Virus record (IMG/VR): IMGVR_UViG_3300008740_000024
Coordinates: 1-35,143 of that record
Origin: a virus
Length of the DNA: 35,143 bases
Strand: one strand, 5' to 3'
Below are positions 23,349 to 31,025 of the stretch, piece by piece (position 1 is the first letter of the stretch; each line of letters opens with the position of its first letter). The notes beneath the pieces were generated by a model. It had not been told where the DNA came from and searched no databases. It saw only the letters and a list, made by a program, of their open reading frames with translations. A program made the translations under genes and the position numbers.

Positions 23349-23549
23349 TTAAAGGTAGTCAATTATTGAAATAATGCCTATAGCACCTATGATAACGCCT
23401 AAAGCAGATACCCATTTATTAAAGCGTTTTTCAGATAATTCTCTGTCTAATGTGATATAAGAATCAATCTTTTCTATCCTATTACATGTATCATCAAGAC
23501 GTTCTTCAAACTTGTCTATTCGTTGGAAAATACGTTCTTCGGTATCCAT
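23349..23549 (-). CDS. small coiled-coil protein with C-terminal membrane segment
   Basis: 66 residues. The first 45 form a charged helix (ERIFQRIDKFEERLDDTCNR), followed by a hydrophobic end (WVSALGVIIGAIGIISIIDYL). This is the layout of many phage holin-associated proteins (for example XhlA-like). With the two-helix protein and metzincin it makes a plausible lysis set. The family call is by architecture only. Confidence 0.7.
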   Translation of the reverse strand: MDTEERIFQRIDKFEERLDDTCNRIEKIDSYITLDRELSEKRFNKWVSALGVIIGAIGIISIIDYL

Positions 23550-23576
23550 TACTATATGAAAATAAAAAAAAGATAA

Positions 23577-23586
23577 GGGAAGTTTT
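23577..23586 (-). promoter_or_regulatory. late box variant, sense AAAACTTCCC
   Basis: Core ACTTC ends 30 nt before ATG 23549, followed by a T-rich stretch (TCTTTTTTTTATTTTC) before the start. The T run could also terminate capsid transcripts. Confidence 0.55.
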
Positions 23587-23607
23587 TTGTCAGTCTAACC
23601 TTATTGA

Positions 23608-25563
23608 CTAATCTTGTTTGCTACTAAGAACAACGTAAGCTGCTGAATCGAGTATTCCACCGTTTGTTCTGTGTGTTGCCACTACAGATACGGATTGGTT
23701 ATCAATGTTCTTGTCAAACTCTAATTCGAGTTTTCTTCCTGAAGCAACTGCAAAAGCCTTGCCTTTAACCCACATAATATTTCTATATGAGTTGTTAGCA
23801 GTTCTTAATGTGTTTGTAACAAATAGGTCGACACCTAAGTATCGTTCCAATCTACCTTGTTGAGAGATAGCTGGATCACCATTTTGCACATAAGTTGCTA
23901 TGTCAGGATCAGAAATTAATGTTCTAAAAGCTCTAGGTGTGATAGCCAAGACAACGTTGCCTGGTGCTACATCATAACCTGCTTCTTCTAGTTTTTGACG
24001 ACCAAACTCGACACCCTCTTTCAAGAACTCACCTGCTGCATCTTCTTCTGAAGTAGAAGTTACGTTTGCACCTGTGTCGGCTCTTAAATGTTTGCCAGCT
24101 ATGAAAGTGTTTGTGCCACTTGCTGCTGCTGCTGGGGTTGCTACATCTTTTAAGATGATACTTGCTTCGTCTTGGATAGCTCGTAGTCTTGCAGTTGAAC
24201 GGATTGCTTCGAGCAAACCTGCAGGATATTTTTCAATCTCTGTTTTCTTTACTACTTGACGGAATCCTCTTGGAGTATCTGCTGCTACATCTACACTCGT
24301 TAAAGTGTGAGTTGAAGCACTAATATCGCTTCCACCCTCTGTAATATCTGCAAATGCAGGTATGTCAATCTTGTAGAAACGAACTTTGTCGTTACCCTGT
24401 GGGATTTGTTTGAACTGTGTCCATTGTCTTACAGGTTTAACACTAATGCCACCTGGTAAAACAATTATATCTCTGTTTGCATTGACTGTTGGAATTGTTC
24501 CACTTGTGGTAATTCCTTCTGTAACAGGTGATCTCTCTTTGACAGTGTTGGCCTCGTAAAAGTCCTCTTTGTCAATTTCGATAACTACGCTGTTACCTTT
24601 CAAAACTTTCTTTAGCTCTGAAACTTGTTCGTCAACGTTTTCCTCAACATAAGTTTTTGGAGTTGCGTTTTCTTCAATCTTTGCTTTTGGAGTATATGTT
24701 GCACGAATCTCATCTTGTATGGATTCTAGTTTGGCATCAACCTTTGCATCAATCTCTGTTTCAACATTGGTTTTCTTCTCGGACTTGTCGCAACCACAAT
24801 CTTCTTTCTCGGTTTGAGTTGAAGGAGTTTCTGTTTGGACAGGTTGTGTTTCTGCTTCTGCTTCTGCCTCTGGGGCTTTTGTAGGAACAGGAACGCATTT
24901 ACCGTCTTTCCATGCTTGTCCTTCTGGACATTGAGGTTGTTCGGTCTTTGGATCTTCCGTTGTATTCACAGTAACCTTTGTATCGGTTTCTTCTGCCATA
25001 TAAGTGTTGTTGTTATTAATATTATTAACAGAAGTATTTTCTTGTTTCTTACATTCTGAATCACAAATTGCTTTTGCTTGATCATCTATTTTCTTGCCAC
25101 TATCTGCTTTATCTTTCAAACAATCACTAACGCAATTCTCAAATTTAACATTTTCAGTAGTAAAATACTCTATAACGTCTAAGGTTGCTTCAGGTATTCC
25201 AGGAGTTTCAACTATTGACATTTCTTTGAAATTTAAACCTAATGGAACATTGTAACAGTTACCCTCTTTGTGACATATCTTTTCTTCTGTTTCAGGCTCT
25301 GCTCCTAGACTTACTTTAAACTCTTTATTTACTAATTGTTTCTCTATTTCTGGATTATCTACTGTTGCTTCATAATTAATCTGCATTTTTTCTTCATCAT
25401 ACATTAAATGTGCTGTTCCAATAATACCCTCATTATCTTGAATATGATTCCATCTCAAAGGAACATCTTTACCATCAGCTTTGGCCAATTCTTCAGGATA
25501 ATAGAAATTACCATTTCTACTAACTCTTGGTAAGGCTAACAAGCCTGATATTCTCTTTACCAT
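23608..25563 (-). CDS. fused prohead protease and HK97-fold major capsid protein
   Basis: 651 residues. The first 135 match prohead serine proteases: WNHIQDNEGIIGTA with H40, FKVSLGAEP with S85, and FKEMSIVETPGIPEA (114-126). A cysteine- and Asn-rich linker follows (NNINNNNTY; CPEGQAWKDGKCVP). A charged delta-like region (about 255-335) then leads to the HK97-type capsid domain from about 340 (ITTSGTIPTVNANRDIIVLP, FAVASGRKLELEF at the end). Protease and shell protein are made as one chain, so cleavage must release the capsid unit. ATG at residue 189 (24999) could give a separate capsid product, but no ribosome binding site is seen there. Confidence 0.9.
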   Translation of the reverse strand: MVKRISGLLALPRVSRNGNFYYPEELAKADGKDVPLRWNHIQDNEGIIGTAHLMYDEEKMQINYEATVDNPEIEKQLVNKEFKVSLGAEPETEEKICHKEGNCYNVPLGLNFKEMSIVETPGIPEATLDVIEYFTTENVKFENCVSDCLKDKADSGKKIDDQAKAICDSECKKQENTSVNNINNNNTYMAEETDTKVTVNTTEDPKTEQPQCPEGQAWKDGKCVPVPTKAPEAEAEAETQPVQTETPSTQTEKEDCGCDKSEKKTNVETEIDAKVDAKLESIQDEIRATYTPKAKIEENATPKTYVEENVDEQVSELKKVLKGNSVVIEIDKEDFYEANTVKERSPVTEGITTSGTIPTVNANRDIIVLPGGISVKPVRQWTQFKQIPQGNDKVRFYKIDIPAFADITEGGSDISASTHTLTSVDVAADTPRGFRQVVKKTEIEKYPAGLLEAIRSTARLRAIQDEASIILKDVATPAAAASGTNTFIAGKHLRADTGANVTSTSEEDAAGEFLKEGVEFGRQKLEEAGYDVAPGNVVLAITPRAFRTLISDPDIATYVQNGDPAISQQGRLERYLGVDLFVTNTLRTANNSYRNIMWVKGKAFAVASGRKLELEFDKNIDNQSVSVVATHRTNGGILDSAAYVVLSSKQD

Positions 25564-25590
25564 TAACCAAATGTTAATAATTATTAATTA

Positions 25591-25599
25591 TTAGAAGTA
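25591..25599 (-). promoter_or_regulatory. late box variant, sense TTACTTCTAA
   Basis: Core ACTTC ends 31 nt before the capsid ATG (25563), in an A/T-rich gap that also has the palindrome TTAATAATTATTAA near 25574. Confidence 0.6.
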
Positions 25600-25621
25600 A
25601 AATACCAATTCTACACTAGAA

Positions 25622-26926
25622 TTACTGTTTTTTAGGCCTACCTCTAGGCTTTGGTATCTTTTCTTTGACTAGATTTAACAATTCTTCCAACTTTTCATCA
25701 AATTCAGGTTGATTCGTTCGTAAATCATTCGTTGGTGTAACTGATGTAATTGGTGGTGTATCGCCATCATTTTCATCATCTAAATCAATAATTGTGTGTT
25801 TTTTAAGATATTTCCTTACTTCATTCCTTGTTATTGTTCCTTTTTCAAACAATTTCTCTATTTCTTCTGCTCCCAACTCGAATTTTGATTCAGTTTCAAA
25901 TACTATTGATACATCTGCCTTTTTTGGATCAACTTTATTGATTTTAAGGACAGGATCAATGATTTCCTGCTTTATTTGGGTTGCTAATCGTCTTTGTATT
26001 CTTTTTACCTTTCTCAATACTACTGAATCGGTTGTTTCTGATGAAGCTCTTGCTGTAAAACCTGCATTAAACATCTGAAGTGGGAATTGTGAGCCTACTT
26101 CAATAACATCTTTCTGCAAATGGTCAATATAACCATCAAACTTTGAAGCAGGGTTTACTTCGAATATCTTTACATCAAATTCCTTGTCAGTTAATATCTT
26201 TGCTCCTGGTTTTGCATTTTTAAAGGCTTCTGCTTGTTTCTCAATGAATTGTTCACCTGCATCTTGGAAGTGAATAAGCATCATAGGACTAGCATATGAT
26301 TCAAATATCTTTACCATAGCATTTTCTACTTTCCACATACTTGTAATAGGACTAGGCTCATAAACTCCGTCTATTATTCTAGTTCCTGCTACGGATTGGA
26401 ATAATCCTCTACCCCAAACTTCTCTGTGTCTATTAGAGAATTTCAAATGAATTATTGTTTTTGGATCAAGTTCGTTTTTAACTGCATCTACTTCCTGAAT
26501 ATACTTTTTAATCTTACCATGTGAATCTCTTATTATCTCTTTTACTGTTGTAATATCAACTTCTGATACATCTGCTAAAGCAGGGTATTTCTCAAATATT
26601 GCATTTCCTGTTACTACTAGGCTATGCATGGCATCTTCTAATTTTCTCTCAAAATCAGTTGCTTCTAGCCACTTGTTAATTTTTTCTAAAGCCTTTTTAT
26701 TCTGTGTCTTTATCTTTATCCCAGAGCCTAATATCAGTTGGACATAAGTGTCACAAGCCAAACTCAATCTAGCATCATGGTCATTTACATAAAATAAATC
26801 ATCAAATGATACTTCAGGCTCGAAAGTGTTTGCAAACCCATCTGAACTCTTTATGAGTGCTTTTCCATGATCCTCATTGATAACCTCTACAGTTCCTTCA
26901 GATACTTTTTTGGAAAATAATGCCAT
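25622..26926 (-). CDS. portal protein with C-terminal AT-hook
   Basis: 434 residues. Portal-family signs are VNDHDARLSLACDTYVQLIL, MHSLVVTGNAIFEKYP, IIHLKFSNRHREVWGRGLFQS, a long stem/wing helix region, and QMFNAGFTARASSETTDSVV. It lies between terminase/neck genes and the capsid gene. The C-terminal tail ends PKPRGRPKKQ, an AT-hook core (RGRP) that can bind the minor groove of A/T-rich DNA. The portal forms the dodecameric ring through which DNA is packaged. Confidence 0.9.
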   Translation of the reverse strand: MALFSKKVSEGTVEVINEDHGKALIKSSDGFANTFEPEVSFDDLFYVNDHDARLSLACDTYVQLILGSGIKIKTQNKKALEKINKWLEATDFERKLEDAMHSLVVTGNAIFEKYPALADVSEVDITTVKEIIRDSHGKIKKYIQEVDAVKNELDPKTIIHLKFSNRHREVWGRGLFQSVAGTRIIDGVYEPSPITSMWKVENAMVKIFESYASPMMLIHFQDAGEQFIEKQAEAFKNAKPGAKILTDKEFDVKIFEVNPASKFDGYIDHLQKDVIEVGSQFPLQMFNAGFTARASSETTDSVVLRKVKRIQRRLATQIKQEIIDPVLKINKVDPKKADVSIVFETESKFELGAEEIEKLFEKGTITRNEVRKYLKKHTIIDLDDENDGDTPPITSVTPTNDLRTNQPEFDEKLEELLNLVKEKIPKPRGRPKKQ

Positions 26927-26955
26927 TTACAATAAAATGACGGTAATTTTTAATT

Positions 26956-26965
26956 AGAGAAGTAT
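26956..26965 (-). promoter_or_regulatory. late box, sense ATACTTCTCT
   Basis: Core ACTTC ends 33 nt before the portal ATG (26926); adjacent to the upstream stop. Confidence 0.7.
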
Positions 26966-27466
26966 TTAGGATTGATAACCTGTTAAATATACTTTTAGAC
27001 CTTTTCCTGCTGTTCCTGATCCAATTTGGTCAATATCCACAGTTATTACTGCTCCACTTGCTAGGGCAGTATCGGTCAAAGTTGGTGATTGAGCTGCTGT
27101 CGCAGTTGAAGTTTCATCTGCATCAATAACTATCTTATTTGAAGTCATGATACTAGTTCCACCCTCATTTACATCAACTATCAAAGTTGATCCTGCAGGT
27201 GCTGTTTGGACACTTGCTGAAATACCTGTTAAAGTAAATGCATAAGGCATAATGAATTTAACAACATCTGTTGCTACTGCCAAATCTGTAGTTGATTCGT
27301 CAGAACATGCTAACATCAAACATTCTGTTTTTGCTGCACTAGCTATATCTGCTAATACTATAGTTCCATCTTGAATCTTGGAAGATATTACTGCATCTGC
27401 AGCTAATTCTATTTGCTCTACTGTTGATCCAACACCTGATGTATCTTGTGGTGGATAATTAGCCAT
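26966..27466 (-). CDS. virion protein sharing a domain with 13075-13683
   Basis: 166 residues from ATG 27466 (MANYPPQDTSGVGSTVEQIE), which lies two bases after the upstream stop; a longer frame from 27526 would overlap that gene. The C-terminal domain (MLACSDEST, PYAFTLTGISASV, GSTLIVDVNEGGT, DIDQIGSGTAGKGLKVYL) is a clear paralogue of 13075-13683. The N-terminal AADAVISSKIQDGTI resembles fibre-trunk repeats. Possibly a head decoration or head-fibre protein, since it lies in the head gene cluster. Confidence 0.75.
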   Translation of the reverse strand: MANYPPQDTSGVGSTVEQIELAADAVISSKIQDGTIVLADIASAAKTECLMLACSDESTTDLAVATDVVKFIMPYAFTLTGISASVQTAPAGSTLIVDVNEGGTSIMTSNKIVIDADETSTATAAQSPTLTDTALASGAVITVDIDQIGSGTAGKGLKVYLTGYQS

Positions 27467-27467
27467 T

Positions 27468-27812
27468 CTAGCCTTCCATTGATACTTCGCTGATTCTACA
27501 CAATCTAATTGTAGTTCCACTACCATTTGTAGTTCTCATATTGAAAGTATCGTCAAATCTTACGGGAACGTCAAAAATATATAATGCATCTGCTACTAGA
27601 TTATTACCACTATTTAGTTTCAACCATGTAGTGCCTGAATCTACTGTGCATTGAACATCTACTGCTGAACTTACTGCTACTGTTATTCTAAATTTAGAGG
27701 CTTCTTCAGAGCCTGAAATTGCTTCTGGGTTTAAATCTGCTGCAAACCACTCTGCGTTTTGTGCCTTTGTTCCACTTGCAGAGCCTATAACTTCTACGTT
27801 AGAACTAACCAT
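27468..27812 (-). CDS. small beta-rich virion protein, 114 residues
   Basis: Beta-rich sequence (FRITVAVSSAVDVQCTVDSG, YIFDVPVRFDDTFNMRT) typical of phage decoration or neck proteins. It is preceded by a strong late box. It ends ATG GAA GGC TAG directly before the next gene. Exact role unknown. Confidence 0.7.
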   Translation of the reverse strand: MVSSNVEVIGSASGTKAQNAEWFAADLNPEAISGSEEASKFRITVAVSSAVDVQCTVDSGTTWLKLNSGNNLVADALYIFDVPVRFDDTFNMRTTNGSGTTIRLCRISEVSMEG

Positions 27813-27836
27813 ATATCATTCTTTAATTAAAATAAT

Positions 27837-27848
27837 AAAGAGAAGTAT
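27837..27848 (-). promoter_or_regulatory. late box, sense ATACTTCTCTTT
   Basis: Core ACTTC ends 30 nt before ATG 27812; directly follows the TAG of the upstream gene. Confidence 0.75.
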
Positions 27849-28220
27849 CTAAGTTATTGTAGGAACTGATCTTACCAGGAGTTCGTCAGAGCCTTTTATT
27901 CCTACAGCAGATATGCGTTCATCTGTTGCAGAACATTGTATTACTACCCTATATACACCCTGAATATCTATCTTGTTGATCGTTGGTTTATATCGCCAAG
28001 TTCCTGCACCTGCAGATACTATTTCTGCATCTTCTGATACTATATACCAATCAGGCCTTTCTTTTGGATAAATCTTAATCTTTAATGTATAGCCTGAAAG
28101 TGACTGTGCTGAAGATAATGCCTCATCACTATAGATAGTGCCTGTTAAGGCATATGCGTTTGTATTGACATAATCACCCGAAGCCCAAGTCTTTTGGTCT
28201 AATTTCAAATAGAAAGGCAT
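27849..28220 (-). CDS. beta-sandwich virion protein, BppU-N-like
   Basis: 123 residues. The pattern ALTGTIYSDEALSSAQSL, GYTLKIKIYPKE, GTWRYKPTI, GVYRVVIQC resembles the Ig-like N-terminal domain seen in BppU-type baseplate and other phage structural proteins. In this head cluster it may decorate the capsid or neck. Assignment is by sequence pattern only. Confidence 0.65.
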   Translation of the reverse strand: MPFYLKLDQKTWASGDYVNTNAYALTGTIYSDEALSSAQSLSGYTLKIKIYPKERPDWYIVSEDAEIVSAGAGTWRYKPTINKIDIQGVYRVVIQCSATDERISAVGIKGSDELLVRSVPTIT

Positions 28221-28246
28221 ACAATATCAATGGCTAATCTAATATC

Positions 28247-28258
28247 AAAAGAAGTATT
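28247..28258 (-). promoter_or_regulatory. late box, sense AATACTTCTTTT
   Basis: Core ACTTC ends 31 nt before ATG 28220; it begins at the base after the terminase stop TAG. Confidence 0.75.
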
Positions 28259-29647
28259 CTAATATACTGTTACTGATATTCCACCACCCATCTTGAAATA
28301 CCATAAAGCCATTAGAAAGGCATCACCCAAGTCAAATGGATTATGGTTTGTCTTGTCAGGTGTTCCTTTGGAATTGTATTTTATGGTTTCAAGTTGTGAA
28401 AACAGTTTCCTATGCATTGGGTGTATTCTTACCTGTAACTTGCCTACTTTCTCTGAAGCATTAGCTGTCATTTCCTTTCCCATAGTTCTAAAGTTGAATC
28501 CAATTACGTCATAATGTAAATCTCTAAGGTCTTTGATAAGTTCAGGTCTAGAACTGTCAACCCTTATCTTTCTTATCTTATATGTATCTGCCAAGCTCTT
28601 TACCTTGTCCAAAATCTGCGTGTAACTTCTTCTTTCGAAATCTTCTGCATATATTATGTGAGGAACATTGTTCAGTCTTTGTGCTATTACTATTCCAAAG
28701 TTGGAAGATGAGAATCCTGGATCAAGTGCCATAACCCTTTCAAATGAATCATTCTTTGGATCAATCTTAAAATCATCACCTGCGATTTGTGTTAATGCTT
28801 CTGCATTGAATATATCACCAACGTTCTTACCCCATTCACCACAGTATTCCCTTCCAAAGCTTCTAGCCTGTTTTGCACTTTCTATAAAGTCTTTGTTGAA
28901 TAATGATGTTTTTGTCTTTATATCTTTCTTTAATCCCCACTCCCAATAGAACTCTAGTTTCTTGTATATAGAGTTCTTCTCATTTAGAATATCATAAAAG
29001 AATCCTGCAGGCTCTTCCCCTGCTGTAGATACCCAAACTACCCATGCGTTACTTTTACCAATATATCTTTCGCCTACAGTCTTTACAATACTATCATCTC
29101 TAATCTTGAAAAATGCTGCTTCGTCACCAAAGAATACTGAAACCTGTGGCTTACCTCTTGCTGCGTGAATGTTGTTTGATGGATAACATTTAATTCTTGA
29201 TCCGTTTACAACAAACTCATAAGCTCCTGCATCTTGAAAATCTACCTTATCCCTTATGAGATTCTTTGCTCTCAATATCAAGTCCTGTGCAAGATCAACA
29301 TTCGGGCCTGTAACAATCATGGCTTCTTTACCAAAAAACCAATCATCAGTCAATGACTTCCAAATAATCCACCTAATCATAAATTCAGTAACTCCTAGTC
29401 CTGTAGCCTTGTAAACTGCAATACATTTAGTCTTGTCCAATTCCTTTAACATTATATCTTCATGCTCATAAACAGGGTGGTAAATATCATCTCTTTCTGG
29501 ACTTCCTATGAAATGCCAAAAACAACAATCCTTTCTCTTTGATAGAGAATTGTCACACCAAAACTTGTCAGGTGATATTGTGTTGTCACTATCTACTTCT
29601 GCAAATATAAGTTTCTTTGTATCTTCTGCTGCAAGTCCTTTAGGCAT
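28259..29647 (-). CDS. terL: terminase large subunit
   Basis: 462 residues. ATPase: Walker A variant YKATGLGVTE at 79-88, Walker B VFFGDEAAF at 171-179, motif III VWVSTAGEE at 204-212. Nuclease (RNase H-like): VMALDPGFSSSNFGIVIAQ with the first Asp, IRVDSSRPELIKDLRD, and HNPFDLGDAFLMALWYF near the C-terminus. It packages DNA into the prohead through the portal. It overlaps the small-subunit-like gene by eight bases. Confidence 0.93.
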   Translation of the reverse strand: MPKGLAAEDTKKLIFAEVDSDNTISPDKFWCDNSLSKRKDCCFWHFIGSPERDDIYHPVYEHEDIMLKELDKTKCIAVYKATGLGVTEFMIRWIIWKSLTDDWFFGKEAMIVTGPNVDLAQDLILRAKNLIRDKVDFQDAGAYEFVVNGSRIKCYPSNNIHAARGKPQVSVFFGDEAAFFKIRDDSIVKTVGERYIGKSNAWVVWVSTAGEEPAGFFYDILNEKNSIYKKLEFYWEWGLKKDIKTKTSLFNKDFIESAKQARSFGREYCGEWGKNVGDIFNAEALTQIAGDDFKIDPKNDSFERVMALDPGFSSSNFGIVIAQRLNNVPHIIYAEDFERRSYTQILDKVKSLADTYKIRKIRVDSSRPELIKDLRDLHYDVIGFNFRTMGKEMTANASEKVGKLQVRIHPMHRKLFSQLETIKYNSKGTPDKTNHNPFDLGDAFLMALWYFKMGGGISVTVY

Positions 29648-30110
29648 TTTCTTCCTCTATGTCCAATACTTTAAGGGTGTCATACTTCTTCTTCCTTTCT
29701 AGTTTTAACTTTTTTACTGCCATTGGTAATTCTATGTCTTGTAACATCTTCATCTTGTCCAATCTTATTTCATGTCTTAACCTCATAAGCTTTATCTTTA
29801 CATCTTCATCTTCTGTATTTGTAATCATTTCATCTACATCTTCCAATTCCTTATCCATAGAGTTCTGCAATCTTACAAACTCTGCTGTATATTTGTCAAT
29901 GGCATCTTCGCCTATATAATGCTCGTATTCTTCCTTTATCTTCTTGATATGATATTGAACTCCTGCTACTGATATTGTTCCGTATTTTCTTTTAAATTCC
30001 TGGTCACTATTTAGGTCACTTGCTATAGCCCTTACTGATTTGTGAAAAAATATGTATAAATCTCTTATCTTGTTCTTTATATCATTTGATTCTTCTACAT
30101 TTCTAGTCAT
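29640..30110 (-). CDS. terminase small subunit-like protein
   Basis: 156 residues. An N-terminal helix-turn-helix-like region (IRDLYIFFHKSVRAIASDL, then ISVAGVQYHIKKI) precedes a long charged coiled-coil (LQNSMDKELEDVDEMITN) and a basic end. HTH plus oligomerising helix directly upstream of TerL is the usual small terminase layout. It would recognise viral DNA and start packaging. It is the first gene of the virion block, under the divergent promoter at 30135-30144. Confidence 0.8.
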   Translation of the reverse strand: MTRNVEESNDIKNKIRDLYIFFHKSVRAIASDLNSDQEFKRKYGTISVAGVQYHIKKIKEEYEHYIGEDAIDKYTAEFVRLQNSMDKELEDVDEMITNTEDEDVKIKLMRLRHEIRLDKMKMLQDIELPMAVKKLKLERKKKYDTLKVLDIEEENA

Positions 30111-30134
30111 GTTATATAACCTTTTCTGCCAACC

Positions 30135-30144
30135 TATATATATA
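30135..30144. promoter_or_regulatory. symmetric TATA box TATATATATA shared by divergent genes
   Basis: The 10-bp self-complementary box lies 21-30 bases before ATG 30165 on the right and 25-34 bases before ATG 30110 on the left. Both distances suit leaderless archaeal transcripts. On the right side it continues as TATATACC, also present before 31492 and 3166 at the same 19-20 base spacing. Confidence 0.6.
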
Positions 30145-30164
30145 CCTAGTATATTATAAATTAC

Positions 30165-30782
30165 ATGAAATGTGCTAATATTAACTGTGAAAATGAATTA
30201 GACCAATATAGGATTGATGCCCAAAATACACCAGGAACAAAGAGAAGATGGCGATTTAGATTTTGTCATAAATGTGCCAAAGATAACATAAAAACCATGT
30301 GGAAGTGTAAAGGGTGTGATTCAATACTAACCAAAGTTACTCATAATGTATTTTCACAATACTGCTCTACTGATTGTAGAAGAAGGAATAGTGAGTATTC
30401 TTCATGGCTTAAAAGATACCAAAGTGGTAAATATAATATTCGTATAGCTTCTATTTTTTGTAAAATGTGTGAAGAAGAAATACCATACGTTCCTAATGAA
30501 CATAGAGGAAATTTCTGTATGGAATGTAAAATCAAAATAATAAAGAAAATGCATAGTAAAAAGTGTATTCTATGTAAAAGTGATGATATACCTTTTGGTA
30601 ATCTGTTTTGTAGAAATTGTAGATATGATTATAAACATGGTATTTATAAGAATAAACCTACACCATCTTTCAGAAGAAAGTGTTTGGCTTGTGCTAAATT
30701 TACAAAAAATAACAGCTTCTGTTCTAACAAATGCTTACTTAGAGGGCGACATTTATATAACACTATTCCTTATGACAAATGA
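30165..30782 (+). CDS. protein with five successive four-cysteine zinc sites
   Basis: 205 residues with cysteine pairs C3/C8+C34/C37, C48/C51+C67/C71, C99/C102+C118/C121, C134/C137+C149/C152 and C173/C176+C186/C190. These form five zinc-ribbon-like units separated by basic linkers. The protein is strongly basic. This suggests nucleic-acid binding; a late-gene regulator is a fair guess because it is divergent from the virion operon. No named family recognised. Confidence 0.8.
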   Translation: MKCANINCENELDQYRIDAQNTPGTKRRWRFRFCHKCAKDNIKTMWKCKGCDSILTKVTHNVFSQYCSTDCRRRNSEYSSWLKRYQSGKYNIRIASIFCKMCEEEIPYVPNEHRGNFCMECKIKIIKKMHSKKCILCKSDDIPFGNLFCRNCRYDYKHGIYKNKPTPSFRRKCLACAKFTKNNSFCSNKCLLRGRHLYNTIPYDK

Positions 30783-30885
30783 TGAAATTGAGTGTTGTGA
30801 TGTAAAGTGGAAGAAGGAAGTTCTAAAGTGCCTGATATGCGACAAGAGGCTTCGCCACCCACAGAAGCAGGATTCAACCAAATAA
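30772..30885 (+). CDS. zinc-knuckle micro-protein, 37 residues
   Basis: ATG 30772 overlaps the stop of the five-zinc-site gene. The product MTNDEIECCDVKWKKEVLKC continues LICDKRLRHPQK, giving CC and CxxC pairs for a single metal site with a basic tail. Function unknown. Confidence 0.55.
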   Translation: MTNDEIECCDVKWKKEVLKCLICDKRLRHPQKQDSTK

Positions 30886-31025
30886 TCATAGAACAGAATG
30901 ATTCTACTACTTCTTACAATAAAAACTTCTCAATAACCCTTGTTTCTAAGAGGGAAACAGTAAAGGAACTGATAGAGATTGCAAAATCGCTTAAAACAGA
31001 TGCTTTATCTGCAAACCTGCATTAG
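30837..31025 (+). CDS. hypothetical protein, about 62 residues
   Basis: Overlaps the preceding micro-gene in another frame. ATG 30837 (MRQEASPPTEAGFNQIIIEQ) is preferred over GTG 30807. The second half, ITLVSKRETVKELIEIAKSL, is a regular strand-helix stretch. No family recognised. Confidence 0.5.
   Translation: MRQEASPPTEAGFNQIIIEQNDSTTSYNKNFSITLVSKRETVKELIEIAKSLKTDALSANLH

Noticed and set aside
30580-30885. 101-residue rightward frame beginning inside the five-zinc-site gene
   Set aside because: Only its last 37 codons, from ATG 30772, look like a real gene; the rest is an out-of-frame reading of the zinc protein.
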